Part shown: positions 36,263 to 45,076 of the stretch, one piece after another | Numbering within the stretch: the stretch's first letter is position 1 | Layout: the number at the start of each line of letters is the position of its first letter | From: Isoetes taiwanensis | Taxonomy: Eukaryota > Streptophyta > Lycopodiopsida > Isoetales > Isoetaceae | Direction: 5' to 3' | Assembly (NCBI GenBank): GCA_021234155.1 | Contig: JAJEKV010000008.1 | Span: 7,528,445 to 7,592,444, forward strand | Length of the DNA stretch: 64,000 nt | Notes under the pieces: generated by a model | Seen by the model: the letters and a program-made list of their open reading frames with translations, nothing else | Told to the model about the DNA's origin: nothing | Database searches by the model: none | Made by a program: the position numbers and the translations under genes

Positions 36263-38245
36263 GTACCTATACTTACCCCAAGCCATCCCAGCTTGAACAG
36301 TCTGCTTCCTTGGGCTTGATCTACTAGGGCCAAAGTAAATCTTCTTTTTGCCTCTGCCTTTCTTCTTATCTACAACAGTCCATCCTGTATCGTCAGGAAC
36401 AAGAGCATCTTCACTATTTACCTGGGGGAATGGCATTCCCTCTGGCTGACAAAGATCACTATTTCTGGGAAGGGTGAAGATGATATTTCCAGGAACGATT
36501 CTAACTAACTGACTCAGGTGTTTAATTAGAATCACCATGTCTTCCTGAAAATCAATACTAGGATCTTTTTTAACCCCAGGTAAGACCCCAGATAAGACAA
36601 TTTCTTTATTGTGGTTCTCGTTCTGAAAGACCGTCTGGTTCTGTTGGGGATGATTTTCGATGCTTCTGTTGGCTACTTCATCCACATCAATTTTGACTTT
36701 AGGCTGCCAGACCTGTTTTTGCTTGGTTTGCTGAGGGATGCCTGTTTGTACCAAAATAGGCCACTTCGAGTAATTGACGCTTAAATCCAAGAACTCCTCA
36801 GGCATAACCCTTATTTTAATCTTTTTCTTCCAGTCTGACTCAATTTTCTTGGAGATGCATACAGAGGGGAAATTCGTTTGAGGAATATTTACTTCTAGCA
36901 CATCCCCTAAAGATTCTGACATGGCCATAAGGTGGGACCTTGTCCAGAAAGCCGGAGGTAAATTGGGGAAGGAAATCCAAGTGGTGGTTTGAATTTCACT
37001 AGTCGTGCCAGGGATGAAAGTAGGAGACCACTTCATAATATAGAAGGGACAATTGCTAATGAAATCGAGCTTTCTTCTGAGGATCTGATTGACACAAAGC
37101 TCGTCCCTGCAGACAATTTGAAAGGTGTACTTATCCAGCCTAAGAATGGAAAGAATCGGTATATGCTGGTTTTTGGTGATCCAATTCTTGATATCCCCTT
37201 GAGATGGGCAGTTTCTAGGGAAATGGATAAGAATAGCATATTTAGAAAACTTGTCAGTAGCCGAGGCATCTGAGACACCGTAGAGATCAATGAAATCACT
37301 GTTGAAAACCTTCTGACTCTCAGACTTAGTTACCTTTTTTGAGACAGTTGGTTGATCAGAATGAAGAGCATTCATGAGCACATTTTTATAAGAAGGGGAA
37401 GAAAGAGAACCTTTGTTTTTGTCGTTCTTGCCGACAACTGGGATGGAGTTGCTAATCTTGCTCTCTCCGATTTTTGTCTTCGTTATGTTCAGAGCCGAGA
37501 GCTTCACCTCCCCACAGTTCTCGCAGTCACAAGAGTTCACTTCTTCCGGATTGAAGAAACCATTTGAGTCTTTGATTTCGCATTGTTTGGCATTCTTCTT
37601 ACTTCTCACTTGGTAGACTTCCAGGGAGGTAGAAATACCTTCCAATACTTCCTTCTGGGTTAACCCCGACTTGAAGGCTTTCTGGTGCCTTTCTATTACA
37701 TGATCTTCAGCTTCCTCCCATCTTTTGATAAGTCTGATGCTTGCATTGGAGTTTTCTCGAAGCCCGTCCCATTGTATAATCAGATTTTTAACCTTCGACA
37801 GTAATTCATCCATGAAGGCTCTGAAAACGCTGTTCTTGAGGCTACAGCAATCTTTCTCAGTGTGCCCTTGTTTGACGGTGATGAGTTTGTATAAAGTATT
37901 GTCCAATTCCTGAACAAATCCATAAGTGTTCCACACCCAGTCACGGTCATTCGCTCTCCCATCCAGATAATCTCTGTTTATGGAAGCCATCTTGTCTCTG
38001 CATGCCAAGATTCCCACTTCCTCCTGCACCCCCATACAGAAAGCTGCTGCCTTTTGTTGGTCTCTGATTATTTCGAGGCCTGTGTAGATCTCTTTTAGAA
38101 TCCCCCGTGCTCTGTCCCTCCTGTCTTCTAACCAAAAGATTTGAGTCCACTCCTCATCTTCGACACTCCAGGGTTTGTTCGAGGTGCTTGATTTGTTCCT
38201 CATTCTGGTCTGAACGGAATCGAGCCGCAGAGCGCCAAGCAACAA
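36260..38245 (-). CDS. LINE-2 ORF1, 661-codon open frame
   Basis: Full-length open frame. The likely start is the internal ATG at 38203 (MRNKSSTSNKPWSVEDEEW), since the codons before it are low-quality; the first ATG is at 38245. The N-terminal half is helical and charged with a coiled-coil look. The C-terminal half has the plant LINE ORF1 arrangement (ILIHFPRNCPSQGDIKNWI.., MKWSPTF, WISFPNLPPAFW, GDVLEV), resembling the DUF4283-type RNA-binding domain. No CCHC knuckle was seen, though a CDCENCG cluster exists near residue 240. The last codon overlaps the ORF2 start (TGATG). It would bind element RNA. Confidence 0.8.
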   Translation of the reverse strand: MLLGALRLDSVQTRMRNKSSTSNKPWSVEDEEWTQIFWLEDRRDRARGILKEIYTGLEIIRDQQKAAAFCMGVQEEVGILACRDKMASINRDYLDGRANDRDWVWNTYGFVQELDNTLYKLITVKQGHTEKDCCSLKNSVFRAFMDELLSKVKNLIIQWDGLRENSNASIRLIKRWEEAEDHVIERHQKAFKSGLTQKEVLEGISTSLEVYQVRSKKNAKQCEIKDSNGFFNPEEVNSCDCENCGEVKLSALNITKTKIGESKISNSIPVVGKNDKNKGSLSSPSYKNVLMNALHSDQPTVSKKVTKSESQKVFNSDFIDLYGVSDASATDKFSKYAILIHFPRNCPSQGDIKNWITKNQHIPILSILRLDKYTFQIVCRDELCVNQILRRKLDFISNCPFYIMKWSPTFIPGTTSEIQTTTWISFPNLPPAFWTRSHLMAMSESLGDVLEVNIPQTNFPSVCISKKIESDWKKKIKIRVMPEEFLDLSVNYSKWPILVQTGIPQQTKQKQVWQPKVKIDVDEVANRSIENHPQQNQTVFQNENHNKEIVLSGVLPGVKKDPSIDFQEDMVILIKHLSQLVRIVPGNIIFTLPRNSDLCQPEGMPFPQVNSEDALVPDDTGWTVVDKKKGRGKKKIYFGPSRSSPRKQTVQAGMAWGKYRY

Positions 38246-38488
38246 ACAGGGTAACCGTTATCAGAATACAGCGGGACTTTGCCCCAAATTCTCTTCCCTT
38301 TTTTCCTTTTTTCCAAAATTCCCCCCAGTACAAGGTAAGCAGCCAATGATAAAAGCTTCCTTCTCCCAAGAAAAGCTATCAAGAAGCGGCAGGCCCGTAC
38401 TGGGAAAGACAGAAAACTAAATCTAAGACTCCTAAACCTGACCCTACCCTGACAGACCCCAAAACTGGCACGGGGCCCAAGAACGAAA

Positions 38489-38926
38489 CTAATTAGATAC
38501 CAAAAATCTCCATACCACCACGTCGAGGTCCCTGATGTGATGAGATGGTTGGAGATCGAAGAATGCAGCCCAATGGTAGATCGGTTCTATCCCAAATTCC
38601 AGGGGGGCACTCATCATAAACAGATTGCGTTCAAATCTATTTCCCAAGAAGGGTTGGGAATTGTGGGCTGCAACCCTCAAAGGTCCTGATCTGTCAAAAC
38701 AGAGAATGCAAAGAAAGAATGAGTTGAAGGCTAGCCTGCAGAAACCTATTCTAGACTGAGATTGAAATGTATTGGAGATCAAATTGTCAATTGTAACTAT
38801 GGATTCCTGGAATTCCAGGGGGACATTAGTGATTCCCAGCCCCTGGAGAACAGCTTCAAGCAAAGCCTCATCCATCGGGGTTTGGGAGGTGTCCCTCGGG
38901 CCAGGCGGTGTAACGAAGGCGCTCAA
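38489..38926 (-). CDS. Upstream ORF in LINE-2 5' region, 145 codons, unknown
   Basis: An open frame lies before ORF1 in the 5' region (MSAFVTPPGPRDTSQTPMDE..). The first 45 residues look protein-like; the middle (FCRLAFNSFFLCILCFDRSG) is hydrophobic and looks like translated noncoding sequence. It may be the first exon of ORF1 followed by an intron, a short upstream ORF, or chance. No family recognised. Confidence 0.3.
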   Translation of the reverse strand: MSAFVTPPGPRDTSQTPMDEALLEAVLQGLGITNVPLEFQESIVTIDNLISNTFQSQSRIGFCRLAFNSFFLCILCFDRSGPLRVAAHNSQPFLGNRFERNLFMMSAPLEFGIEPIYHWAAFFDLQPSHHIRDLDVVVWRFLVSN

Positions 38927-38970
38927 CGTTCATCTCTCCCGAGGACTCAGAAACTCATTTCGCATTCATC

Positions 38971-39225
38971 TCAAATGTCATATGTCATTTGTTAATATTG
39001 TTTTCTTATGTCAAACGTGTCATATATTTTTATCATACATGTCATATTTGTCATATATGTCACATTTGTCATATTTCTCATAGGTATCAAATGTCATTTG
39101 TCAAAATTGTCATCTTATGTTAAATTTGTCATATATTTCATATTTATCATATATATCGTATTTATCATATATGTCAAATTTGTCATATATGTCAGTTTTG
39201 TCAAAATCATCATGAACCCTAAACC
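38971..39225 (+). repeat. 9-bp minisatellite, copy 2
   Basis: Nearly the same array as copy 1, ending with a short 'aaccctaaaccc' telomere-like stretch instead of TTTATGTCAAATTTGCAAC. The first 16 bases form the right target-site duplication of LINE-2. Confidence 0.85.
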
Positions 39226-39286
39226 CAATGATACAAATTAGTAAATCTGAGATACATAAGACAAACTTTCCACCCCGAGATTTAAG

Positions 39287-39523
39287 TACGAGCTTTTTAA
39301 CTGCAACAACTTAAATATATGCCACCAGACTTGCCCTCCAATGGATCCTCGTTAGGGGATTTAGATTGTACTCATTTCAATTACCAGACTTGTAGAAGCC
39401 CAGTATTGTTATTTATTGTTATTTATTGTCATTACCTCCCCATATCAGATTGGGTAATTTGCGCGCCTGCTACCTTCCTTGGATGTGGTAGCCGTCTCTC
39501 AGGCTCCCTCTTCGAAATCGAAC
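39287..39523 (-). pseudogene. 18S rRNA gene fragment, antisense, copy 3
   Basis: As copy 1, with the same left and right break points, but about 40 bp (TATTGGAGCTAGAATTACTG region) are deleted and an extra TTATTTATTG unit is present. It ends at AATCGAAC and continues into an A-module tail. Confidence 0.88.
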
Positions 39524-39585
39524 TTCGTGCCTTAGCTTTGTGGGTTCTTTCATGACTCTTGCTCCAATTCAAACCCAAATATGAA
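39524..39585 (+). repeat. Tail of an A-like segment with hinge variant
   Basis: Only the last 60 bases of the A variant seen at 29171-29520 are present, ending CAAACCCAAATATGA. A second, shorter hinge-like text (TCGAACCCTAATT) follows at 39597. Confidence 0.55.
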
Positions 39586-40200
39586 ATTCCCCAATCGAAC
39601 CCTAATTTACGCGCTTTCTCCCCTTTGGGCTTCTCTTGAAGCCTTGGGGGAAAACATTTTTTGTGCTTTCCCACTGATTTCTCGCTTGATCCATGCCTTC
39701 TGCTTGGATCTAGCCTTGCTGCCGCCCTCAACCATGGATTCGCCATGCTTAAAGCTTTTGGAGGAGCCTCTTCTTGGCTGTTTTCAGCAAGGGGTTGGGC
39801 TGCCATAGCTGGAGCTTCGAGAAAGGGTCCATTGGAGGCGAAATGGGGCTTGGATTTGGATGAAGGAGTCGGATTTGGAGGAGGATCTGCTGCCAGTTGC
39901 CAGGGGATTCAAGAGCTTCATGTGAATATTGCAAGAGAAATGAAGGGGATTCAGTTGGTTTGAGGCCAGTTACAGCCCGGTTTGGACGGATTCAGAGGTA
40001 TTGATCTCCTTAGCAGCATTTTGGTAGAGTTCTTGCAAGTATAAACGAGGTTTTGCTACTATTATTTGCTGGTTTCTGCTGTAATTTCGTCCCCAAAGTC
40101 CTCTTGATCAATGGTTGGTTTCACCCCGTAATATCGTCCCATTGGAGGGCTCCAGGGGTCTGATTGGAATCGAAATAAGGTAATATGAATCTTGGGAGTG
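39586..40200 (+). repeat. Module B-like sequence, variant 5
   Basis: It shares the CCCGTAATAT..CCCATTGGAGG block and the 5' layout with B, including 'ggagcttcgagaaagggtccattgg'-type text. ORFs over it are not conserved in the other copies. Confidence 0.45.
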
Positions 40201-41560
40201 TTTGGCAGGAGGAAACCGACATGAAATTAAGAGTTCAAGGATCTTAAGATCGATCATATGTACCCCTTTATCGTTTTTAGTGTGTATTATCGTTTTTAGG
40301 CCGTCCAATGACGGCACCTTCCACAGAATATGCTGCCTGGAGAAATCCAGGCCGCAAGTGCGCAGTCAACCAGGGGTCAAATTGACCCCATAAAATAGGG
40401 GCACAAAATGCCCACAAACCATTGTCTAAAACAGAAATACATGTGGCCAGCAAGCATCAAATACTTACAGTGTGAACACTAATTTATCACAACCGGAACA
40501 TTTGTTACAGTAAGAAGCACCATTAATTTATCACAACACAGTTTGTTACAGTAAGTGCCACCTGCATGTTCACATCATCGGCCCTCTCACAAGCCTCAGT
40601 TTCTGTCCACCGAATGACCTGCTTATATGCCCTCTTTAGAAAACAGAGTCTGTCCACAGAATGACCTACTTATATGCCCTCTTTAGAAAACAGAGTCTTT
40701 TGTGCATAAACTGTATGAATGGCCTGTTCTTAAAAAGATCAACCGCTTTTTTATTCGAAAGACTAATTCAATTTTGGGTTGGCCCTGCATTCTGGTCTTA
40801 AGATGCATGCAGGACATTTGCTTCCTACCATTCCTGCAGATGGGCATCCCGTTCAAGTACCGGAATTAGCACCAAGAGGCCAGGTTTGCCAAAATCACAA
40901 TCGCAGAGCATACTGTATTCTGAACAAACCTTCCAAGTCAATATTTAAACCGTCGCTGCAGCATGTCTGAGTCAAGCGTATTGCGAATCTAAATCATCAG
41001 GAGCTCACAACACAGATTTGTATTTTATATAAAGGCAAATAGACAAACAGCCAAGGCTTTCAATCCCTGTTAGAAGCAGTCGGATTTAGCAATAGCTCAG
41101 GAATCCGTCAGGAAATACACCAAAAAATCCTTGCCAGTACAGAAGCCTAATCAATCATGGTAAATTTCTGGAGCTCCTTTTGCCGAATCCATGGCCCTTT
41201 CCGTAATTATGTGCCCATTAACTGGAGCATCTACTGGAGCAACGATACCAAGCAAGCGTCTCACCTGATAAAGCCTCCAAGCGCTGCCGACCCAACCCAG
41301 CCTGTTCCAACCACCTCCAGCAGATCAGATTCCTCCTCAACCCGTCACCTGCAAGGCCCGGAATTGGCAAGCAAATGCCCAGCCACCATCTGTCCAGCCG
41401 CACGCGATCTCCTATCCCCAATTCAACCTTCGGCAACAGCCGAATACAGTTCCTTTCCCTAACTCACATGCCAGCGTCAGCTTTCTACTTTTTTAGCTAC
41501 GAATACACTAAAAAACAACTAAGAATCTTATGTTATAAACATACGGAAGTTGATCGTGCA
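40201..41560. other. Unassigned segment with exon-like scrap
   Basis: Not repeated elsewhere in the window. It interrupts B-like sequence. It contains an AATTTATCACAAC/TTTGTTACAGTAAG pair of direct repeats near 40470-40556, a 47-bp tandem duplication (40603-40697), and one exon-like minus-strand stretch (40562-40633). Otherwise I see nothing. Confidence 0.4.
40562..40633 (-). other. Possible captured exon fragment, 24 codons
   Basis: On the minus strand, a TTTTCTAAAG acceptor-like site precedes an open frame, RAYKQVIRWTETEACERADD then VNMQ, ended by CAG|GTGGCA, a donor-like site. The acceptor side is tandemly duplicated (47 bp) and the second copy has a stop. It may be a piece of a host gene carried by a repeat. 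Family unknown; short, so weak. Confidence 0.25.
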
Positions 41561-42514
41561 CACATTATGGCTGTTACAGGGTTTTTGGGTACAATTTGGG
41601 GGTCTGTTTGTGCAAATTCCAGCCTGATTTCTTGCCAAATAAGCCCAATATGGTCGAAAATCTATGGGGTTTTGGAGTAAGATGGGAAGGGACAGTACTT
41701 CCAACCAAAATACAGCTGATTTTGATGATAAAGGTTGTGCCCAAGAGCCATTCTTTAGTGACAGTCCCGGAATTTGGAGAAGAACAGCAGATTTGGGGGT
41801 CTAATTAAGCCCAAAATAGGATGAATTTGATGGGGCTTCTTGCACATTCATGGTCGGATTTGTCATGATAGACTGGAGAAGAAGTTTGGTAGGCTAATTC
41901 CAAGAGATGGGGAAGCAATCGAATATCTTCTATTTCCCATAGAAACAGTCTTTTGTGATGGGTCCAAAAATACAGCAGATCTGAAGGGGCTTTTTACATG
42001 GCTGGATTTGGAAGGATGGGCCGACCCATGTGGCCAATTTTCAGACCGCAATTCGGAGTTGGGAGGTCTGAATTGTAGAAATTGGAAAATCTGAACTGTC
42101 ATGATGTTCTTGACAGAAAACAGTGGAAAACTTTTAATTCAGCCCAAAGAGAGTGGAATTTGATGGGGCTTTCTTCATAAACATGATTGAATCACTGATC
42201 CGACCATGGAGAAGAAGTATTGGCTCCTAATTCAAAGGATAAGTGGATCAATTGATCATGATCCCGGGTTTGGGACTGTTTTTGGCCTTTGAGCAGCAAC
42301 TTCAATTTGGCCCAATTAGATATCAATTTGATGGGGCTTTTGGGAAGAGGAACCTCGAATTACATGGCCAACCATGCCAAAGGGAAAATCAAGCAATAAT
42401 CAAGAGGGTGTGCCATTCAAATCTGGAGAAATGGTGAAGAATATTTGGGTGCAATTTTGGATAGGAAGAGAACAACAAGTAAATATGGAGGAAGAATTCG
42501 AAATTGTACCTTTG
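41561..42514 (+). repeat. Module B-like sequence, variant 6
   Basis: It has GTGACAGTCCCGGAATTTGG, GGGCCGACCCATGT and four GGGGCTTTT-type blocks spaced about 155-178 bp apart, matching the 3' half of B. Confidence 0.55.
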
Positions 42515-42790
42515 CCATGTTTGCATAAGGTACGAATAATAGGTTGTTGGCCTCATAATGGGGGAGGTTCAAACCTCCCCACTTGATTTTTGATGTGACC
42601 ACTAGTCGAAGTCACTTATGGAATACCATATGTGGGACATTATTTGTTATATGTGCGAGAGATGACAAGTTGGTGGAGGTACGAGTTATAAAAGTGATCG
42701 GACTTCAAGTGGTTAGAGGCTCAAACCTCTCCCACCTACTTTTTGAGAGGCATGAATTACGTGTGGGCTATTGATTTAAGATCTTTATGG
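42515..42790 (+). repeat. SINE-like sequences with two T-arm hairpins
   Basis: The first has GGGGAGGTTCAAACCTCCCC (perfect stem) near 42563 and resembles the SINE-like sequence at 31450. The second has AGAGGCTCAAACCTCT near 42715. A-boxes are weak. They lead straight into the minisatellite. Confidence 0.5.
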
Positions 42791-42795
42791 TGGGA

Positions 42796-43345
42796 CACTG
42801 TTTGGAGGACATGTGGCAGCTGCCCATGAGCCTAGCATCATTTGGGGACACGTGGCAGGTGTCATTTGGTTTGTGGAGCACTATTTGGAGGACATGTGGC
42901 AGCCGCCCATGAGCCTTGTAGCATCATTTGGGGACACGTGGCAGGTGTCATTTGGTTTGTGGATCACTATTTGGAGGACATGTGGCAGATGCCCATGAGC
43001 CTTTTTTGCATCATTTGGGGACGTGTGGAGGTGTCATTTCGTTTGAGGAGCACTATTTGGAGGACATGTGGCAGATGCCCATGAGCCTTTTTTGGCATCA
43101 TTTGGGGACACGTGGCAGGTGTCATTTGGTTTGAGGAGCACTATTTGGAGGACATGTGGCAGATGCCCATGAGCGTTTCTTGGTATCATTTGGGGACACG
43201 TGGCCGGTGTCATTTGGTTTGAGGAGCACTATTTAGAGGACATGTGGCAGTGCCCATGAGCCTTTCTTGGCATCATTTGGGGACACGTGGGAGGTGTCAT
43301 TTGGTTTGACGAGCACTATTTGGAGGACACATGGCAGGTGTCTAG
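42796..43345 (+). repeat. 84-88-bp minisatellite carrying ACGTG boxes
   Basis: Six full units and a partial one, each CACTATTTGGAGGACATGTG.., then GCCCATGAGCC, CATCATTTGGGGACACGTGG and CAGGTGTCATTTGGTTTG. Most units hold one CACGTGG (G-box, ABRE-like), so the array repeats a possible bZIP/bHLH site every 84-88 bp. Another CACGTGGCAGGTGTCC follows at 43415. Confidence 0.85.
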
Positions 43346-43520
43346 GATCCTATTGTATGAGTTGGATTTGGGACACGATTGGTCCTATTGTATTGTTCTA
43401 GTATTGTTTGTGGACACGTGGCAGGTGTCCATTGGGTTTTTTTGGGATGTATTATCCCATTTTGTTGTGTGTGTTGTTTAGGTTTCGTTCATGATTTATA
43501 TATCCTATTCGAACCCTAAT
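43346..43520 (+). repeat. Short spacer and hinge before LINE-3a
   Basis: Single-copy text ending in CCTATTCGAACCCTAATATGA. It is the only hinge preceded by neither module A nor 18S sequence. Confidence 0.5.
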
Positions 43521-44508
43521 ATGAAATTTCCCATTCCCAATTCCCCAATCCCTTCGCTCCTCCCTTAGGCGCTAGGCGCTTGCGCCAATGGGCCTCCCCC
43601 TTACCCCCCTTCTTCATCGCCCTTCTCCCCCGCCCGTCATTTCCCCACCCACTTTTCCCCCCTAAAGTTCCCTTCTCTGCTTCCGCGTGTCACGGGGTAC
43701 GGGGGTCAGCAAAGGCCAACCAAAGTTTGACACCTAGGACAACGGCCCCCTGCACTCCGTATCCTGGCCCTGCCTGACAGCCCGTCTCCACTCTGATCGT
43801 AAACATCAAGCTGCCGGGACCGAGTTCTTGCGAGATCTTTCTGGAAAATTTCAGGGTTGTAGACGAAGGCGCTGGAAGTCTTGATCTCAGAATCGTGCTG
43901 CTAAGATTGTAAGCTTTCGAGCGAATACAGATTTGCCCATAGTTGGGGGAAGCCCCACGATTTGCCTAACTGAGTCCGGAAGTTGCCTAACGCTGTGATT
44001 CGTGGATAATCTGGTGATATACGAGCTCTGTTAAGCCAGTTTGAATAGTGATTGGGCAGCAATCGGGTCTAAGTTGTGAAGTGGATCAATTGGCGATTCG
44101 GTTCTTGGTTAAGTTCAGGGCATTTATGTTCTTTGAAGCAAAAACCTTATGGCCTGTCCAAATGCAATGCTATCTGCGATTAACAGAATGAAATGCAAAC
44201 ATGCAAAGGAGCATGAAAGACTCAAATCGACGGAGCATAAAAATGAGTTCAGCCCGAAGGCACTCCTGCAATAGCTATCAGATCCTCTCCAAGAAATAAG
44301 CAGAAAAACAAAGCAAGGGAAGCCTTAAGCTCAAAACTGCCAAAGGAAAAAAAAAAAGAAGAATTGGCAAAAGCCCTACTGGCAGCAACGAGAATAGCAA
44401 AGTTCGGGCCAAAACAGACAAGGGAAAAAGAAAAAGTAAAAAAAACTTCCCCGTTGATAGTATCTTCTGAAGAAGAACCAGACTCAGACTCTCCTCTGAT
44501 AAAGAAAG

Positions 44509-45052
44509 TGAAAAGATATTGATTGATTCATGAGCAATATTGTGAAGGCATGCTCAAAATTACATGGAACGTATAGCTATGTGAATGATAAAATGAGCAA
44601 AAGGAAAAGGGTGCAAACTATTGGAAATACATGGTTCCTGGTTCATAGGTCGGTGACCTAGCTGGTCGAATGAACTAGCAACAAACAATGGTTGGCAAGC
44701 ATAGAAAGTAGACCAGGCTTGCCGAACCGACAGGAGCCGGATTCCTTAAGGGATCTGGCCGAAATTGAATAAACAAGGAGTATACCTGTAATCAGATAGC
44801 CGGCCAGGGGGAAATCGATCGTGGAGCTTCTGATCGATCACTGTAGAGGTTTGAATTTAAGGAAATTGTTCATCATTCCCATTGCTACAGTGTTTTTCGA
44901 TATTGAATGTAGACTTCTGATAAACCATTGAATTTCATGACTATAAGGTTAAACTAAATTCGTGAGAATTAGTGGTTATGCAAAGTGTAAATGTTGAGCT
45001 TGTTGAAATAATGTGGAGTTTATAGAGTTCATTGTGCTTAACAAAATCTTCA
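44509..45052 (+). repeat. Ty1/copia 5' LTR
   Basis: Starts TGAAAAGATATTG and ends AAAATCTTCA, matching the TG..CA rule. It contains a palindromic GATCGATCGTGG..GATCGATCAC region. It has about 53 bp near 44618-44670 that the 3' LTR lacks. Confidence 0.92.
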
Positions 45053-45053
45053 T

Positions 45054-45065
45054 TGGTATCAGAGC
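45054..45065 (+). promoter_or_regulatory. Primer-binding site TGGTATCAGAGC
   Basis: Classic complement of the 3' end of initiator tRNA-Met used by plant Ty1/copia elements, one base after the 5' LTR. Confidence 0.95.
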
Positions 45066-45076
45066 ATACAGCTATC

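Larger units (their letters stand above)
32067..38970 (-). mobile_element. LINE-2: full-length L1-type retrotransposon with RNase H, 6.9 kb
   Basis: A different L1 lineage on the minus strand. Perfect 16-bp target-site duplications TCAAATGTCATATGTC flank it (32051-32066 and 38971-38986), and a T9 run (short poly-A of the element) lies at the left end. The intact ancestor of the split site can be seen at 20930-20950. It encodes ORF1 and ORF2 with endonuclease, RT, zinc finger and an RNase H-like C-terminus. Only a few frame breaks are present, so it is a fairly young insertion. Confidence 0.93.

Noticed and set aside
39209-39232. Telomere-like AACCCTAAACCC
   Set aside because: Just over one repeat unit; too short to call telomeric DNA.
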